NCBI GenBank assembly: GCA_946187775.1
Contig: CAMHSI010000007.1
Location: forward strand, 1 to 46,373
Length of the DNA stretch: 46,373 nucleotides
Direction: 5' to 3'
Source of the DNA: an uncultured Clostridia bacterium
GTDB taxonomy: Bacteria; Bacillota; Clostridia; Christensenellales; Aristaeellaceae
The notes beneath the pieces are model-generated. The model did no database searches. It saw only the letters and a program-made list of their open reading frames with translations, and was not told where the DNA came from. This document shows positions 24,409-32,578 of the stretch, one piece after another; position 1 is the first letter of the stretch; every line of letters begins with the position of its first letter. Both the position numbers and the translations under genes were made by a program.

Positions 24409-26157
24409 ATGGAAAATCTCGTTAAGCTTACGATTGACGGCGTCAGTGTTGAAGTCCCCGCCGGCACGACGGTTCTCGAAGCCGCAAAGAAGGCTGGCAT
24501 CAACATCCCCACGCTGTGCTACCTGAAGGATATCAACCAGATCGGCGCCTGCCGCATGTGTATCGTGGACACCGGTGCCCGCGCTTTCGGCGCGGCCTGC
24601 GTGCTGCCCGTGGCCAACGGCATGAACGTCAAGACCAATACCCCCAAGCTCCGGGAAGCCCGCCGGGTGAACCTGGAACTGCTGCTGAGCAACCATGACA
24701 AGCGGTGCCTGGACTGCGCCCGCAACCAGAAGTGCGAACTGCAGCAGATGTGTATCGACCTGGGCGTCGAGGACGTGGACCGCTTCAAGGGCAAGATGAA
24801 CGAATATGACATCGACGACCTGAGCCCCTCCATCGTCCGGAACAACAACAAGTGCATCCTGTGCCGCCGCTGCGTGGCCGCCTGCAACAACACGCAGGCC
24901 GTCGGCGTCATCGGCCCCATGGGACGCGGCTTCAAGACCCAGATCCGCAGCGCCTGGGACCAGCCCCTGAACGACGTGGCCTGCATCAACTGCGGCCAGT
25001 GTATCGCGGCTTGCCCCACCGGCGCCCTGTATGAGAAGGATTCCACCAAGGCGGTCTGGGACCTGCTGGCGGACGAGACCAAGCATGTGGTCGTGCAGCC
25101 CGCTCCCGCGGTCCGCGCCGCCCTGGGCGAAGAGTTCGGCATGCCCATGGGCACCTCCGTTACCGGAAAGCTGGCCGCCGCGCTGCGCCGCCTGGGCTTC
25201 GAAAAGGTGTTCGACACCGACTGGGGCGCCGACCTGACCATCATGGAGGAAGGCACCGAGTTCATCGGCCGGCTGAAGAACAACGGCACGCTGCCCATGA
25301 TCACCAGCTGTTCTCCCGGATGGATCAAGTTCTGCGAAACCTACTATCCGGACTTCATCGACAACCTGTCCAGCTGCAAGTCTCCCCACGAGATGGAAGG
25401 CGCCATGATCAAGAGCTACTGGGCGGAGAAGGAAGGCATCGATCCCAAGGATATCCGCGTGGTGTCCGTGATGCCCTGCACCGCCAAGAAGTTTGAAGCG
25501 AAGCGTCCCGAGCTGGGCCATGACGGCATGCAGGATGTGGACGAGGTTATCACCACCCGCGAGCTGGCCCGCATGATCAAGGAAGCCGGTATCGACTTCG
25601 TGAACCTGCCGGACGAGGACTTCGATCCCGTCCTGGGCGAGAGCACCGGCGCGGCCGTTATCTTCGGCGTCACCGGCGGCGTGATGGAAGCGGCCCTGCG
25701 TACCGTGTACGAAAAGGTGACCGGCGAGACCCTGGAGAATGTTGATTTCACCGCGGTCCGCGGCATCGAGGGCGTCAAGGAAGCCACCGTCAAGGTGGGC
25801 GACCTGGATGTGAACGTGGCGGTTGCCCACGGAACGGCCAACGCCGCGAAGCTGCTGGACAGCATCCGCAGCGGCGAGAAGACCTACCACTTCATCGAGG
25901 TCATGGGATGCCCCGGCGGCTGCGTTACCGGCGGCGGACAGCCCATCGTTTCCGCACAGAAGCGGATGGAATGCGATCCCAAGCAGCTGCGCGCCGCGGC
26001 CCTCTACAACGAGGACGCCAACAAGCCGGAGCGCAAGAGCCACGAGAACCCCTCCATCATGGCCGTGTACAGGGATTTCCTGGGAGAGCCCAACAGCCAC
26101 CTGGCCCACGAGCTCCTGCACACCCACTACACCAAGCGGCCGAAGTACACCAAGTAA
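24409..26157 (+). CDS. hydA: [FeFe] hydrogenase catalytic subunit HydA
   Basis: Predicted 582 residues. N-terminal [2Fe-2S] domain (Cys37, 48, 51, 64), His-Cys3 cluster site (His96, Cys100, 103, 109), double [4Fe-4S] ferredoxin (Cys149-159 and Cys192-202), then the H-cluster domain and a C-terminal small-subunit region (NPSIMAVYRDFLGEP). Catalytic loops: L1 ITSCSPGW (Cys301), L2 MPCTAKKFE (Cys357), L3 EVMGCPGGCVTGGGQP (Cys501, 505). L1 has Ser302 where the textbook motif TSCCPxW has a second Cys; I recall this form in other clostridial trimeric enzymes. It makes H2 from NADH plus reduced ferredoxin with HydB and HydC. ATG at 24409 follows GAGGAGG. Maturation genes hydEFG are not in the window. 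Confidence 0.95.
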   Translation: MENLVKLTIDGVSVEVPAGTTVLEAAKKAGINIPTLCYLKDINQIGACRMCIVDTGARAFGAACVLPVANGMNVKTNTPKLREARRVNLELLLSNHDKRCLDCARNQKCELQQMCIDLGVEDVDRFKGKMNEYDIDDLSPSIVRNNNKCILCRRCVAACNNTQAVGVIGPMGRGFKTQIRSAWDQPLNDVACINCGQCIAACPTGALYEKDSTKAVWDLLADETKHVVVQPAPAVRAALGEEFGMPMGTSVTGKLAAALRRLGFEKVFDTDWGADLTIMEEGTEFIGRLKNNGTLPMITSCSPGWIKFCETYYPDFIDNLSSCKSPHEMEGAMIKSYWAEKEGIDPKDIRVVSVMPCTAKKFEAKRPELGHDGMQDVDEVITTRELARMIKEAGIDFVNLPDEDFDPVLGESTGAAVIFGVTGGVMEAALRTVYEKVTGETLENVDFTAVRGIEGVKEATVKVGDLDVNVAVAHGTANAAKLLDSIRSGEKTYHFIEVMGCPGGCVTGGGQPIVSAQKRMECDPKQLRAAALYNEDANKPERKSHENPSIMAVYRDFLGEPNSHLAHELLHTHYTKRPKYTK

Positions 26158-26170
26158 TATCGGAAACCTG

Positions 26171-26204
26171 TCCGCCGGGCATCCGTGCCCGGCGGATTTT
26201 TTTT
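26171..26204 (+). terminator. Terminator of the hydrogenase operon
   Basis: A perfect 10-bp stem TCCGCCGGGC/GCCCGGCGGA with loop ATCCGT followed by eight T's, 13 bases after the hydA stop. Confidence 0.9.
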
Positions 26205-26276
26205 GCCAAAAGGGCCGGGACGGGGAGAAAAACCGGGTGGGATGTGGTAAAATGAGAAAAAAACCGGAGGGAAACC

Positions 26277-27077
26277 ATGATTCAGGAAGTCAGGATCAGC
26301 ACGGTGGAGGATCTGATGCCGCTGTTGAGCGAGCAGGAATACCGGCCCGAGCTGGGACGGAACCGGAGCAGCTACCTGTACCGGGGAATGCCGGACGCGT
26401 CCTTCCGGATGCAGACCAGCCTGGCCCGGTGCTGCAAGGGGCTGCAGCGAACTCTGGAGCCCGCGATCCTGAACAACTTTGCCAAGTACGCCGTCCGGGA
26501 GGATCCCACGGTGACCCACAGCGTCTGGTTCCGGATGATCACCGGGCAGCACAACGGCCTGCCCACCCGGCTCCTGGACTGGAGCCATTCTGCCCTGGTG
26601 GCGCTGCACTTCGCCATGACGGAGAACCAGCTCGAAAAAATGGACGCCCGGGACTGCGTGGTGTGGCGGATCGACATGAACGAGCAGATGAGCCACCTGC
26701 CGGAGAAGTACCGGCTGGCGGTGGGCCGGGAGCAGACCAGCCTCTTCTCCGTGGAGATGCTGGGCAAGCTGGCCCCGACCCTGGAGCGGTATGATGAGGA
26801 CATGGGGGATCATTCCATGGTCATCGTAGAGCCGCCCAGCACCAACAACCGGATCATCATGCAGTATTCCTTCTTCTCCGTGGTTCCCATGGGGATTACG
26901 GACCTGGAGAAATTCCTGGATAACTACACGGACCATACGGTCAAGTACATCATCGACCGGAAGCTGCGCTGGCGGGTGCGGGACATGCTGGATTCCCTGA
27001 ACATCAGCGAGCGGCTGTTTTTCCCGGGGCTCGACGGGCTGAGCAAATGGATCGCCCGGCACTATTATGTCAAATAA
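26277..27077 (+). CDS. FRG-domain protein
   Basis: Predicted 266 residues. The FRG domain is marked by YLYRGMPDASF near residues 33-43 and GQHNGLPTRLLDWSHSALVA (about 87-106), the F/Y-RG-Q and LLDWT-like motifs of the family. FRG proteins are often found in accessory or defence-associated loci, but their biochemistry is little known. The ATG follows GGAGGGAAACC. It is followed 19 bases later by the CotH gene. Role unknown; no toxin or antitoxin partner is evident. Confidence 0.8.
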   Translation: MIQEVRISTVEDLMPLLSEQEYRPELGRNRSSYLYRGMPDASFRMQTSLARCCKGLQRTLEPAILNNFAKYAVREDPTVTHSVWFRMITGQHNGLPTRLLDWSHSALVALHFAMTENQLEKMDARDCVVWRIDMNEQMSHLPEKYRLAVGREQTSLFSVEMLGKLAPTLERYDEDMGDHSMVIVEPPSTNNRIIMQYSFFSVVPMGITDLEKFLDNYTDHTVKYIIDRKLRWRVRDMLDSLNISERLFFPGLDGLSKWIARHYYVK

Positions 27078-27096
27078 GCAGAAAGGGGGAGGGCGG

Positions 27097-29082
27097 ATGA
27101 GACAGTTCCTGAAGCGGGCAATACTGCCGATGCTCCTGCTTTTGCTGCTTCCCCTGGTTTCCGCCGGGGCGGACGTGTACATCAATGAGGTCATGGCCAG
27201 CAACGGCTTCTACGAAAACGGGGAGGCCTACGACTGGATTGAGCTGTACAACGACGGGAAAAAGACCGTGGACCTGGGCGGATGGTACCTGAGCGACAGC
27301 AAGAAAAACCCGCTGAAGTGGAGCTTCCCCGAAGGAGCGAAGATCAAGGCCGGCGGGTACGTGACGGTCTTCTGCACCGGGGAGGAGGACCATACCCCCG
27401 GAAAAGGGGACACCTTCTATACCGGCTATTCCATCTCTGCCTCCGGGGAGACCTTGATCCTCTCCGACGCGGAGGGGACGGAAAAACAGCGGGTGAAGCT
27501 GCCGGAGCAGTACGGATGCGTCAGCTGGGGAAGGCCCCTTAATGGCGGTGACTTTGGTTTCTTCGAGAACCCCACCCGGGGAAAGAAGAACGACGCCGAG
27601 GCGTATCCCGCCCGGACGGCGGCCCCGGTGCTGACCGTGGAGGGCGGCTTTTACACCGGCAGCGTCACGGTGGGGGCCACAGGCCCGGAAGGGGCGGTGC
27701 TCCGCTACACCACCGACGGTGAAACGCCCACGGCGAAAAGCAGGCAGTTTCCCGCGGAAGGGCTGACGGTCACCAAGACCACGCCCCTGCGGGTCCGGGC
27801 CTTCCGGGAGGGGGAGGTTCCCTCCGCCGCGGAGAGCGCCACCTATTTCATCGATGACAACCCGCAGACGGCCATCGTCTCCCTGATTTCCGACGACAAA
27901 TACCTTTTCAACAGGAAAACCGGCATGCTGGTGAAGGGCACGGGTTCCATCCCCAACTACAGCAAGGGATTCGAGTACCCGGTGCACATCGAGTACTTCA
28001 ACGCCGAGGGCAGCCGGGAGATCAGCCAGACGGGCACCATGACCTGCTCCGGCCACAGCGCCCGGGTCAACGCCCAGAAGAGCATCGCCCTCTACGCCCG
28101 CAAGTCCTGGGGAGCGGACCGGTTCCGCTTCAATCCTTTTCCCACCCGGGATTACACGGAATACAAGAGCCTGCTGCTGCGGGCGGCCAACAGCGACACC
28201 TACGCCACCCGGCTGCGGGACGTGGTGGCCAGCTCCCTGGCGGAGGGGCAGGGGATCCTGTACCAGGACCACGTGGTGATCCAGGTGTACATCAACGGAA
28301 GATACTGGGGGCACTACAACCTCCGGGAGAAGATCAACAAGTACTTCGTGGCGGCCTATGAGGGCGTGACGGAGGAGGCGGACATCGACCGGATCGACAT
28401 CCTGGCCCGGACGGGGCGGGATGAGTTCCTCCAGAACGGGGACAACACGGACTGGCTGGCCCTGTGCGATTTCTGCAAGAAGAACAGCCTCAGCGACCCG
28501 GAGAACCTGAAGCGGGTGGAGGAGGAGCTGGACATCGACAACATGTTTACCCACGCGGCGTACGAGATCATCCTGGGGAACGTGGACTTCACCAACGTCC
28601 GGCTGTACCGGGTGCCCGGGGGAAAATGGAAGTACCTGCTCTTCGACGTGGAGGCCTGCTGGCGGGGACTGGACAAGACGCCCATTGAGTATTACATCAA
28701 ACCGGTGAACGCGAAGATCAACGGATTCCGCCATGAGCCCCTGAACGCCCTGCTGGCGCTGCCGGAATACAAGGCGAAGTTCCTGAACCGGGTCAGCGAG
28801 CTGCTGGCCACGGTATTCCGCTGGGACAACGTGGAAGCCCACTTCGACCGGGTGATCGCGCAGCTGGAGCCCATCCTGCCGCGGCATATCAGCCGGTGGA
28901 AGAACATGAAGATAGAAAACTGGCGCAAGAATATCAGCGCCACGAAGTATTACGCCCGGGTGCGCCCGAAGGAGATTCCCAAGCTGCTGAAGAAGGCTAT
29001 GAAGCTGACGGACGCGGAGGTGGAGGAGTACTTCGGGGAGACCCTGCGGCTGCTGGAGGAAACCAACAAGCCGGAGGAGTAA
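27097..29082 (+). CDS. Secreted CotH-family protein kinase with lamin-tail domain
   Basis: Predicted 661 residues with a signal peptide (basic MRQFLKR, then a leucine-rich core, cleavage near VSAGA). Next comes a lamin-tail domain (YINEVMASNG, WIELYNDG, DLGGWYLSD; residues ~27-150), then a chitobiase-type beta-sandwich (LRYTTDGETPT, ~175-255). Last is a CotH kinase domain (~270-600; YINGRYWGHYNLREKIN, LYRVPGGKWKYLLFDVEACW). CotH in Bacillus phosphorylates spore-coat proteins; secreted versions in anaerobes are less understood. The ATG at 27097 is supported by GAAAGGGGGA, over an in-frame ATG 30 bases earlier that overlaps the previous gene. Confidence 0.85.
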   Translation: MRQFLKRAILPMLLLLLLPLVSAGADVYINEVMASNGFYENGEAYDWIELYNDGKKTVDLGGWYLSDSKKNPLKWSFPEGAKIKAGGYVTVFCTGEEDHTPGKGDTFYTGYSISASGETLILSDAEGTEKQRVKLPEQYGCVSWGRPLNGGDFGFFENPTRGKKNDAEAYPARTAAPVLTVEGGFYTGSVTVGATGPEGAVLRYTTDGETPTAKSRQFPAEGLTVTKTTPLRVRAFREGEVPSAAESATYFIDDNPQTAIVSLISDDKYLFNRKTGMLVKGTGSIPNYSKGFEYPVHIEYFNAEGSREISQTGTMTCSGHSARVNAQKSIALYARKSWGADRFRFNPFPTRDYTEYKSLLLRAANSDTYATRLRDVVASSLAEGQGILYQDHVVIQVYINGRYWGHYNLREKINKYFVAAYEGVTEEADIDRIDILARTGRDEFLQNGDNTDWLALCDFCKKNSLSDPENLKRVEEELDIDNMFTHAAYEIILGNVDFTNVRLYRVPGGKWKYLLFDVEACWRGLDKTPIEYYIKPVNAKINGFRHEPLNALLALPEYKAKFLNRVSELLATVFRWDNVEAHFDRVIAQLEPILPRHISRWKNMKIENWRKNISATKYYARVRPKEIPKLLKKAMKLTDAEVEEYFGETLRLLEETNKPEE

Positions 29083-29102
29083 ACGGGATCGCGGGAGGAA
29101 AA

Positions 29103-29762
29103 ATGCTGAAGGTACCCTGTCTGGTGCTGGACCATGACGACACGACGGTGAACTCCACGGCCACGGTGCATTACCCGGCCTTTGTGGAATACATGGAGAA
29201 AAACCGTCCGGAGGGCATGCTGACCCTGGAGGAATATTTCCGGTACAATTTCGATCCCGGGGTCATCGGGATGTTCCGGGAGATCTGCGGCCTGACGGAA
29301 GGGCAGATGCAGGAGGAGGAGGTTTTCTGGGCGCAGTACGTGGCGAACCACGTGCCCAAAGCCTACCCGGGAATCCGGGAGATCCTGGAGGAGCAGAAAA
29401 GAAGGGGCGGGAAGATCTGCGTGGTGAGCCACTCCTTCGGCCGCTACATCCTGCGGGATTACCGGGAAAACGGGCTGCCGGAGCCGGACCTGGTTTTCGG
29501 CTGGGAATCCCCCCCGGAGAAGCGGAAGCCCTCTCCCTGGTCCCTGGAGGAAATCATGAAAACCTTCGGCTTCCGGCGGGAGGAGCTGCTGGTGGTGGAT
29601 GACCTGAAGCCCGGATACGACATGGCCAGGGCCGCCGGCGTACCCTTTGCCGCGGCGGGATGGGCCAACGACATAGAGCAGATTGAGACCTTTATGCGGC
29701 GGAACTGCGGCGTTTACCTGAAAACCGTGGAGGAGCTGCGGAGATTCCTTTTTGACGAATGA
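29103..29762 (+). CDS. HAD-superfamily phosphatase
   Basis: Predicted 219 residues. HAD motif I is LDHDDTTV (nucleophile Asp10, Asp12), motif II VVSHS, the Lys region EKRKPSPW and motif IV LLVVDDLKPGYDMA. A helical cap lies between motifs I and II, as in phosphoglycolate phosphatase-like or beta-phosphoglucomutase-like enzymes. The substrate is not predictable. RBS GGGAGG precedes the ATG, and the stop overlaps an ATG of the next reading frame. Confidence 0.85.
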   Translation: MLKVPCLVLDHDDTTVNSTATVHYPAFVEYMEKNRPEGMLTLEEYFRYNFDPGVIGMFREICGLTEGQMQEEEVFWAQYVANHVPKAYPGIREILEEQKRRGGKICVVSHSFGRYILRDYRENGLPEPDLVFGWESPPEKRKPSPWSLEEIMKTFGFRREELLVVDDLKPGYDMARAAGVPFAAAGWANDIEQIETFMRRNCGVYLKTVEELRRFLFDE

Positions 29763-29779
29763 CGGAGGAGGCGAAAAAG

Positions 29780-30838
29780 ATGCAGGGACGGATCGGAAAA
29801 TATCATGTTCGGGTGCGCGGGCGGACCGTAGCGGACGGCGGAATGCTGTGGCTTTGCTCTTCCCTGAGCGAGGCGGGCTTCCGGGTCACCGGGGCGAAGA
29901 AGCTGGAAGTGGTGCTCCGGGCGGACGACACGCCCCTGCGGCCGGACTGCGGCCATCGGCTGCCCCGGTATGACGTGCTGGTGGACGGGGAGCGGGTTAC
30001 CGGCGGACGGATGGAGCAGCAGGAGACCACCGTCACGGTATTCGAATCCGGACAGCCCTGGGGGGCGGAGGTCCGGATCCGGAAGCTGAGCGAATGCACC
30101 CAGAGCCTCATGGCCATCCGGGAGATCCGGACGGACGGAAAGGTTGTGCCCCTGGAGGACGCGGGCATGAAGGTGGAATTCATCGGGGATTCCATCACCT
30201 GCGGATATGGCGTGGAAGGGAAGAGCGAGGCGGAGGAATTCACCACCGCCACGGAGGACGCCTCCCTGTCCTATGCGGGACTTGTAACAGAATGGATGGG
30301 GCTGGATTCCATGCTGACGTCCTTCAGCGGATTCGGCCTCGTATCCGGATATACCGATGACCCGGAGAAACGGAACACGGACGCCCTGGTCCAGCCCTGG
30401 TACGACCGGGCGGGAAGGAATGAGTTCACCCTGCCCTCCGGCCACCGGGCGGAGGAGATCCTCTGGGACTTCAGCCAGTGGCAGCCGGAGAAGATCCTCA
30501 TCAACCTGGGCACCAACGACCTGAGCTGGGTCTCCGGCAAGGAGCCCCGGAAGGACATGTACCGGAAACAGTACAAGGAATTCCTCTACGAGGTGCGGAG
30601 CCACAACCCCGGGGCCATGCTGCTGTGCGTGCTGGGAATCATGGGAACGGACCTGAACGAAACCATGGTTCACGCGGTGAACGAATACCGGGCGGAAAGC
30701 GGCGACACCCGAATCCATTCCATGACCCTGCAGGAGCAGGACGGGAAGGCCAACGGCTACGGCGCCAACTTCCACCCCGCTGCAAAGACCCAGCGGCAGC
30801 TGGCGGTGAAGATCCAGGCATTCCTGCAGAATACCTGA
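29780..30838 (+). CDS. SGNH esterase, carbohydrate esterase family 2-like
   Basis: Predicted 352 residues. The N-terminal ~125 residues form a beta-sandwich (jelly-roll), followed by an SGNH hydrolase with GDSITCGYGVE (Ser138), INLGTNDLS and the C-terminal NFHP (catalytic His). This two-domain order and the GDSITCGYG motif are those of CE2 acetyl-xylan/6-O-deacetylases. There is no signal peptide, so it would act on imported acetylated sugars or oligosaccharides. The ATG at 29780 has GGAGGAG nine bases before it; an earlier in-frame ATG at 29759 overlaps the HAD gene stop. Confidence 0.82.
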   Translation: MQGRIGKYHVRVRGRTVADGGMLWLCSSLSEAGFRVTGAKKLEVVLRADDTPLRPDCGHRLPRYDVLVDGERVTGGRMEQQETTVTVFESGQPWGAEVRIRKLSECTQSLMAIREIRTDGKVVPLEDAGMKVEFIGDSITCGYGVEGKSEAEEFTTATEDASLSYAGLVTEWMGLDSMLTSFSGFGLVSGYTDDPEKRNTDALVQPWYDRAGRNEFTLPSGHRAEEILWDFSQWQPEKILINLGTNDLSWVSGKEPRKDMYRKQYKEFLYEVRSHNPGAMLLCVLGIMGTDLNETMVHAVNEYRAESGDTRIHSMTLQEQDGKANGYGANFHPAAKTQRQLAVKIQAFLQNT

Positions 30839-30866
30839 CCCAGGTGAACCGATTATGCAATGAAAA

Positions 30867-30905
30867 AAACTGCCTGCGGCATTCATTCCGTCAGGCAGTT
30901 TCTTT
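30867..30905. terminator. Bidirectional terminator between the CE2-like esterase and miaA
   Basis: A 10-bp stem AAACTGCCTG/CAGGCAGTTT with a 15-base loop, A-run on the left and TTTCTTT on the right. It serves the convergent esterase and miaA genes. Confidence 0.75.
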
Positions 30906-30912
30906 CATCCGG

Positions 30913-31815
30913 TTACTGCGGCGATGGAGAATCCTCCAGGAAATCCCGGATCAGTCCGGAGGCCTCCTCCAGCGGATCCCCGGCCATATCCAGCCAGTGG
31001 ATCCGCTGATCCCGCCGGAACCAGGTCATCTGGCGTTTGGCGAACCTTTTGATGGCGTTCCCAAGCTCCTCCACCATCTGGTCATAGCCCATCTTCCCGG
31101 TCAGGTACCAGGTCAGGTATTTATATTCCAGGCCCAGCTTCACGAGGAATTCCTCCGGAATGCCCCCGTCCAGCAGGGCCTTTACTTCATCCGTCATGCC
31201 CTGGGCCAGCCGCCTTTCCAGCCGCTCGTCGATGCGCTGCTTCAGGATCTCCCGGGGCCAGGTGACCCCCAGCTTCAAAAGGGTATACCGGGGGGATTTC
31301 CCTGCGGGCCGGTAATCATCCGCCTCGATGCGCTCCAGGGCCCGCATGACCCGGTGGCGGTTCCGGGGATCGATGTCCGTGTCCGGAAGCTTTTCCTTCA
31401 GCATCTCATACAGGGCAGGGGTCTCAAAGGTCTCCAGGTGTGCCCGGAGCCCGTGATCCGGCGCCCGGTCGCTGAGCTCATACCCGTCGGCCACCGCGTC
31501 CACATACAGCCCGGTGCCGCCCACCAGGAAGGGCACCTTCCCCCGGGCGAGGATCCCGTCGATGGCCCCGTAGGCCAGGCGCTGGAAATCCGCCATGGAG
31601 AAGAACTCCCCGGGCTTCACAACGTCCAGCAGGTGATGGGGGACGCCCCGGGTTTCCTCCGGGGTAATCTTGCCGGAGCCCAGGTCCATCCCTTCATATA
31701 CCTGGCGGGAATCCGCGGAGACGATCTCCCCGCCGAAGCGTTCCGCCAGGGCAACCCCCAGGGAGCTCTTCCCGGAGGCATTGGTTCCCTCGATGACAAT
31801 GAGTTTCGGCAGCAT
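30913..31815 (-). CDS. miaA: tRNA dimethylallyltransferase
   Basis: Predicted 300 residues. The enzyme transfers a dimethylallyl group to A37 of tRNAs that read UNN codons. P-loop GTNASGKS (residues 10-17; usual form GPTASGKS/T), ADSRQVYEGMD with catalytic Asp, VGGTGLYVDAV, the RNA-contacting RHRVMRALE, and a final KRFAKRQMTWFRRD are all present. Start ATG has GAGGGGG upstream. It is transcribed toward the plus-strand esterase and diverges from the HU gene. Confidence 0.93.
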   Translation of the reverse strand: MLPKLIVIEGTNASGKSSLGVALAERFGGEIVSADSRQVYEGMDLGSGKITPEETRGVPHHLLDVVKPGEFFSMADFQRLAYGAIDGILARGKVPFLVGGTGLYVDAVADGYELSDRAPDHGLRAHLETFETPALYEMLKEKLPDTDIDPRNRHRVMRALERIEADDYRPAGKSPRYTLLKLGVTWPREILKQRIDERLERRLAQGMTDEVKALLDGGIPEEFLVKLGLEYKYLTWYLTGKMGYDQMVEELGNAIKRFAKRQMTWFRRDQRIHWLDMAGDPLEEASGLIRDFLEDSPSPQ

Positions 31816-31841
31816 GCTGTTTCCCCCTCTTCACGCTCCCT

Positions 31842-31870
31842 ATGATACCACAGGGGCAAAGGCCCTGCAA
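31842..31870 (-). promoter_or_regulatory. Promoter of miaA
   Basis: Minus-strand TTGCAG (31870-31865), 17 bases, TATCAT (31847-31842) preceded by TGG, an extended -10, 27 bases before the ATG. Confidence 0.5.
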
Positions 31871-31880
31871 ACGGTTCTGC

Positions 31881-31943
31881 GGAACGAAAAAGACCGTCCC
31901 TCCGTTCCGGTCCGCGGAACGAAAAAGACCGTCCCTCCGTTCC
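31881..31943. repeat. Tandem REP-like elements with GACCGTCCCTC core
   Basis: Two identical 28-base units (31881-31908 and 31916-31943, period 35) begin GGAACG and end CGTTCC, with core AAAAAGACCGTCCCTC. The arms of adjoining copies can also pair with each other. The core matches the element at 3626-3655 apart from two changes, but the arms are different. No coding role is seen. Located between miaA and the HU gene. Confidence 0.65.
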
Positions 31944-32042
31944 AGGGAAGCAAAAAGCAAGACAGGGCAGGCAAGAAGTGAAGATGCGGCCGGGAAAAAC
32001 CGGAAAAAGGCCGCCTGAGGTCCCTGAAAACGGAAAAAATGC

Positions 32043-32070
32043 TTGACAGAAAAGGCTTTTGGTATATACT
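32043..32070 (+). promoter_or_regulatory. Promoter of the HU gene
   Basis: Perfect TTGACA (32043-32048), 16 bases, TATACT (32065-32070), followed 36 bases later by the start codon behind AAGGAGGG. Confidence 0.75.
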
Positions 32071-32105
32071 TGAGGAGCATTATTTCTACCAAGGAGGGTT
32101 TTCTC

Positions 32106-32393
32106 ATGAATAAGGGAGAACTGATCGCTGCTCTGGCCGCGAAGACCGAATCCACGAAGAAAGAATCCGAAGCTGCTCTGAACGGTATTCTCGAAGTGAT
32201 CGCTGAGAGCATGGCTAAGGGTGAAAAAGTCCAGCTGATTGGCTTCGGCACCTTCGAAGCGAAGAGCCGTCCTGCCCGCGTTGCCCGCAACCCCCGCACC
32301 GGCGCTTCCGTGAAGATCGCCGCCTGCAAGGCCCCCACTTTCAAAGCCGGCAAGGCCCTGAAGGACGCTGTGAACACCAAGAAGAAAAAGTAA
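32106..32393 (+). CDS. HU-family DNA-binding protein
   Basis: Predicted 95-residue histone-like nucleoid protein. The sequence matches HU along its full length: MNKGELIAALAAKTE at the start, GFGTFEAKSRPARVARNPRT at the beta-arm base, and FKAGKALKDAVN near the end, plus a basic KKKK tail. It would dimerise, bend DNA and compact the nucleoid. It is transcribed alone, with its own strong promoter and terminator, and the biased codon use fits high expression. Confidence 0.95.
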   Translation: MNKGELIAALAAKTESTKKESEAALNGILEVIAESMAKGEKVQLIGFGTFEAKSRPARVARNPRTGASVKIAACKAPTFKAGKALKDAVNTKKKK

Positions 32394-32408
32394 TTTCATT
32401 TTGTTCAC

Positions 32409-32441
32409 AAAAAGCCGCAGGTTTCGCACCTGCGGTTTTTT
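32409..32441 (+). terminator. Terminator of the HU gene
   Basis: An 8-bp stem CCGCAGGT/ACCTGCGG with TTCGC loop region, flanked by an A-run on the left and six T's on the right. Confidence 0.9.
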
Positions 32442-32510
32442 GCTGCCCTCCGGAGGGGAGAGAGCATTCAGATAGATGTCTTTTTTGGCAATACTTTTCT
32501 GCTGGAACGG

Positions 32511-32539
32511 TTGCAAACACCGGAGGATTGTGCTATCAT
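32511..32539 (+). promoter_or_regulatory. Promoter of the transglutaminase-like gene
   Basis: TTGCAA (32511-32516), 17 bases, TATCAT (32534-32539) with TGC ahead of it as an extended -10. It probably also reads into the pilus-like operon. Confidence 0.6.
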
Positions 32540-32578
32540 AACTGTAACTGACAATGGAAATAACAGGAGGGAAATGAC

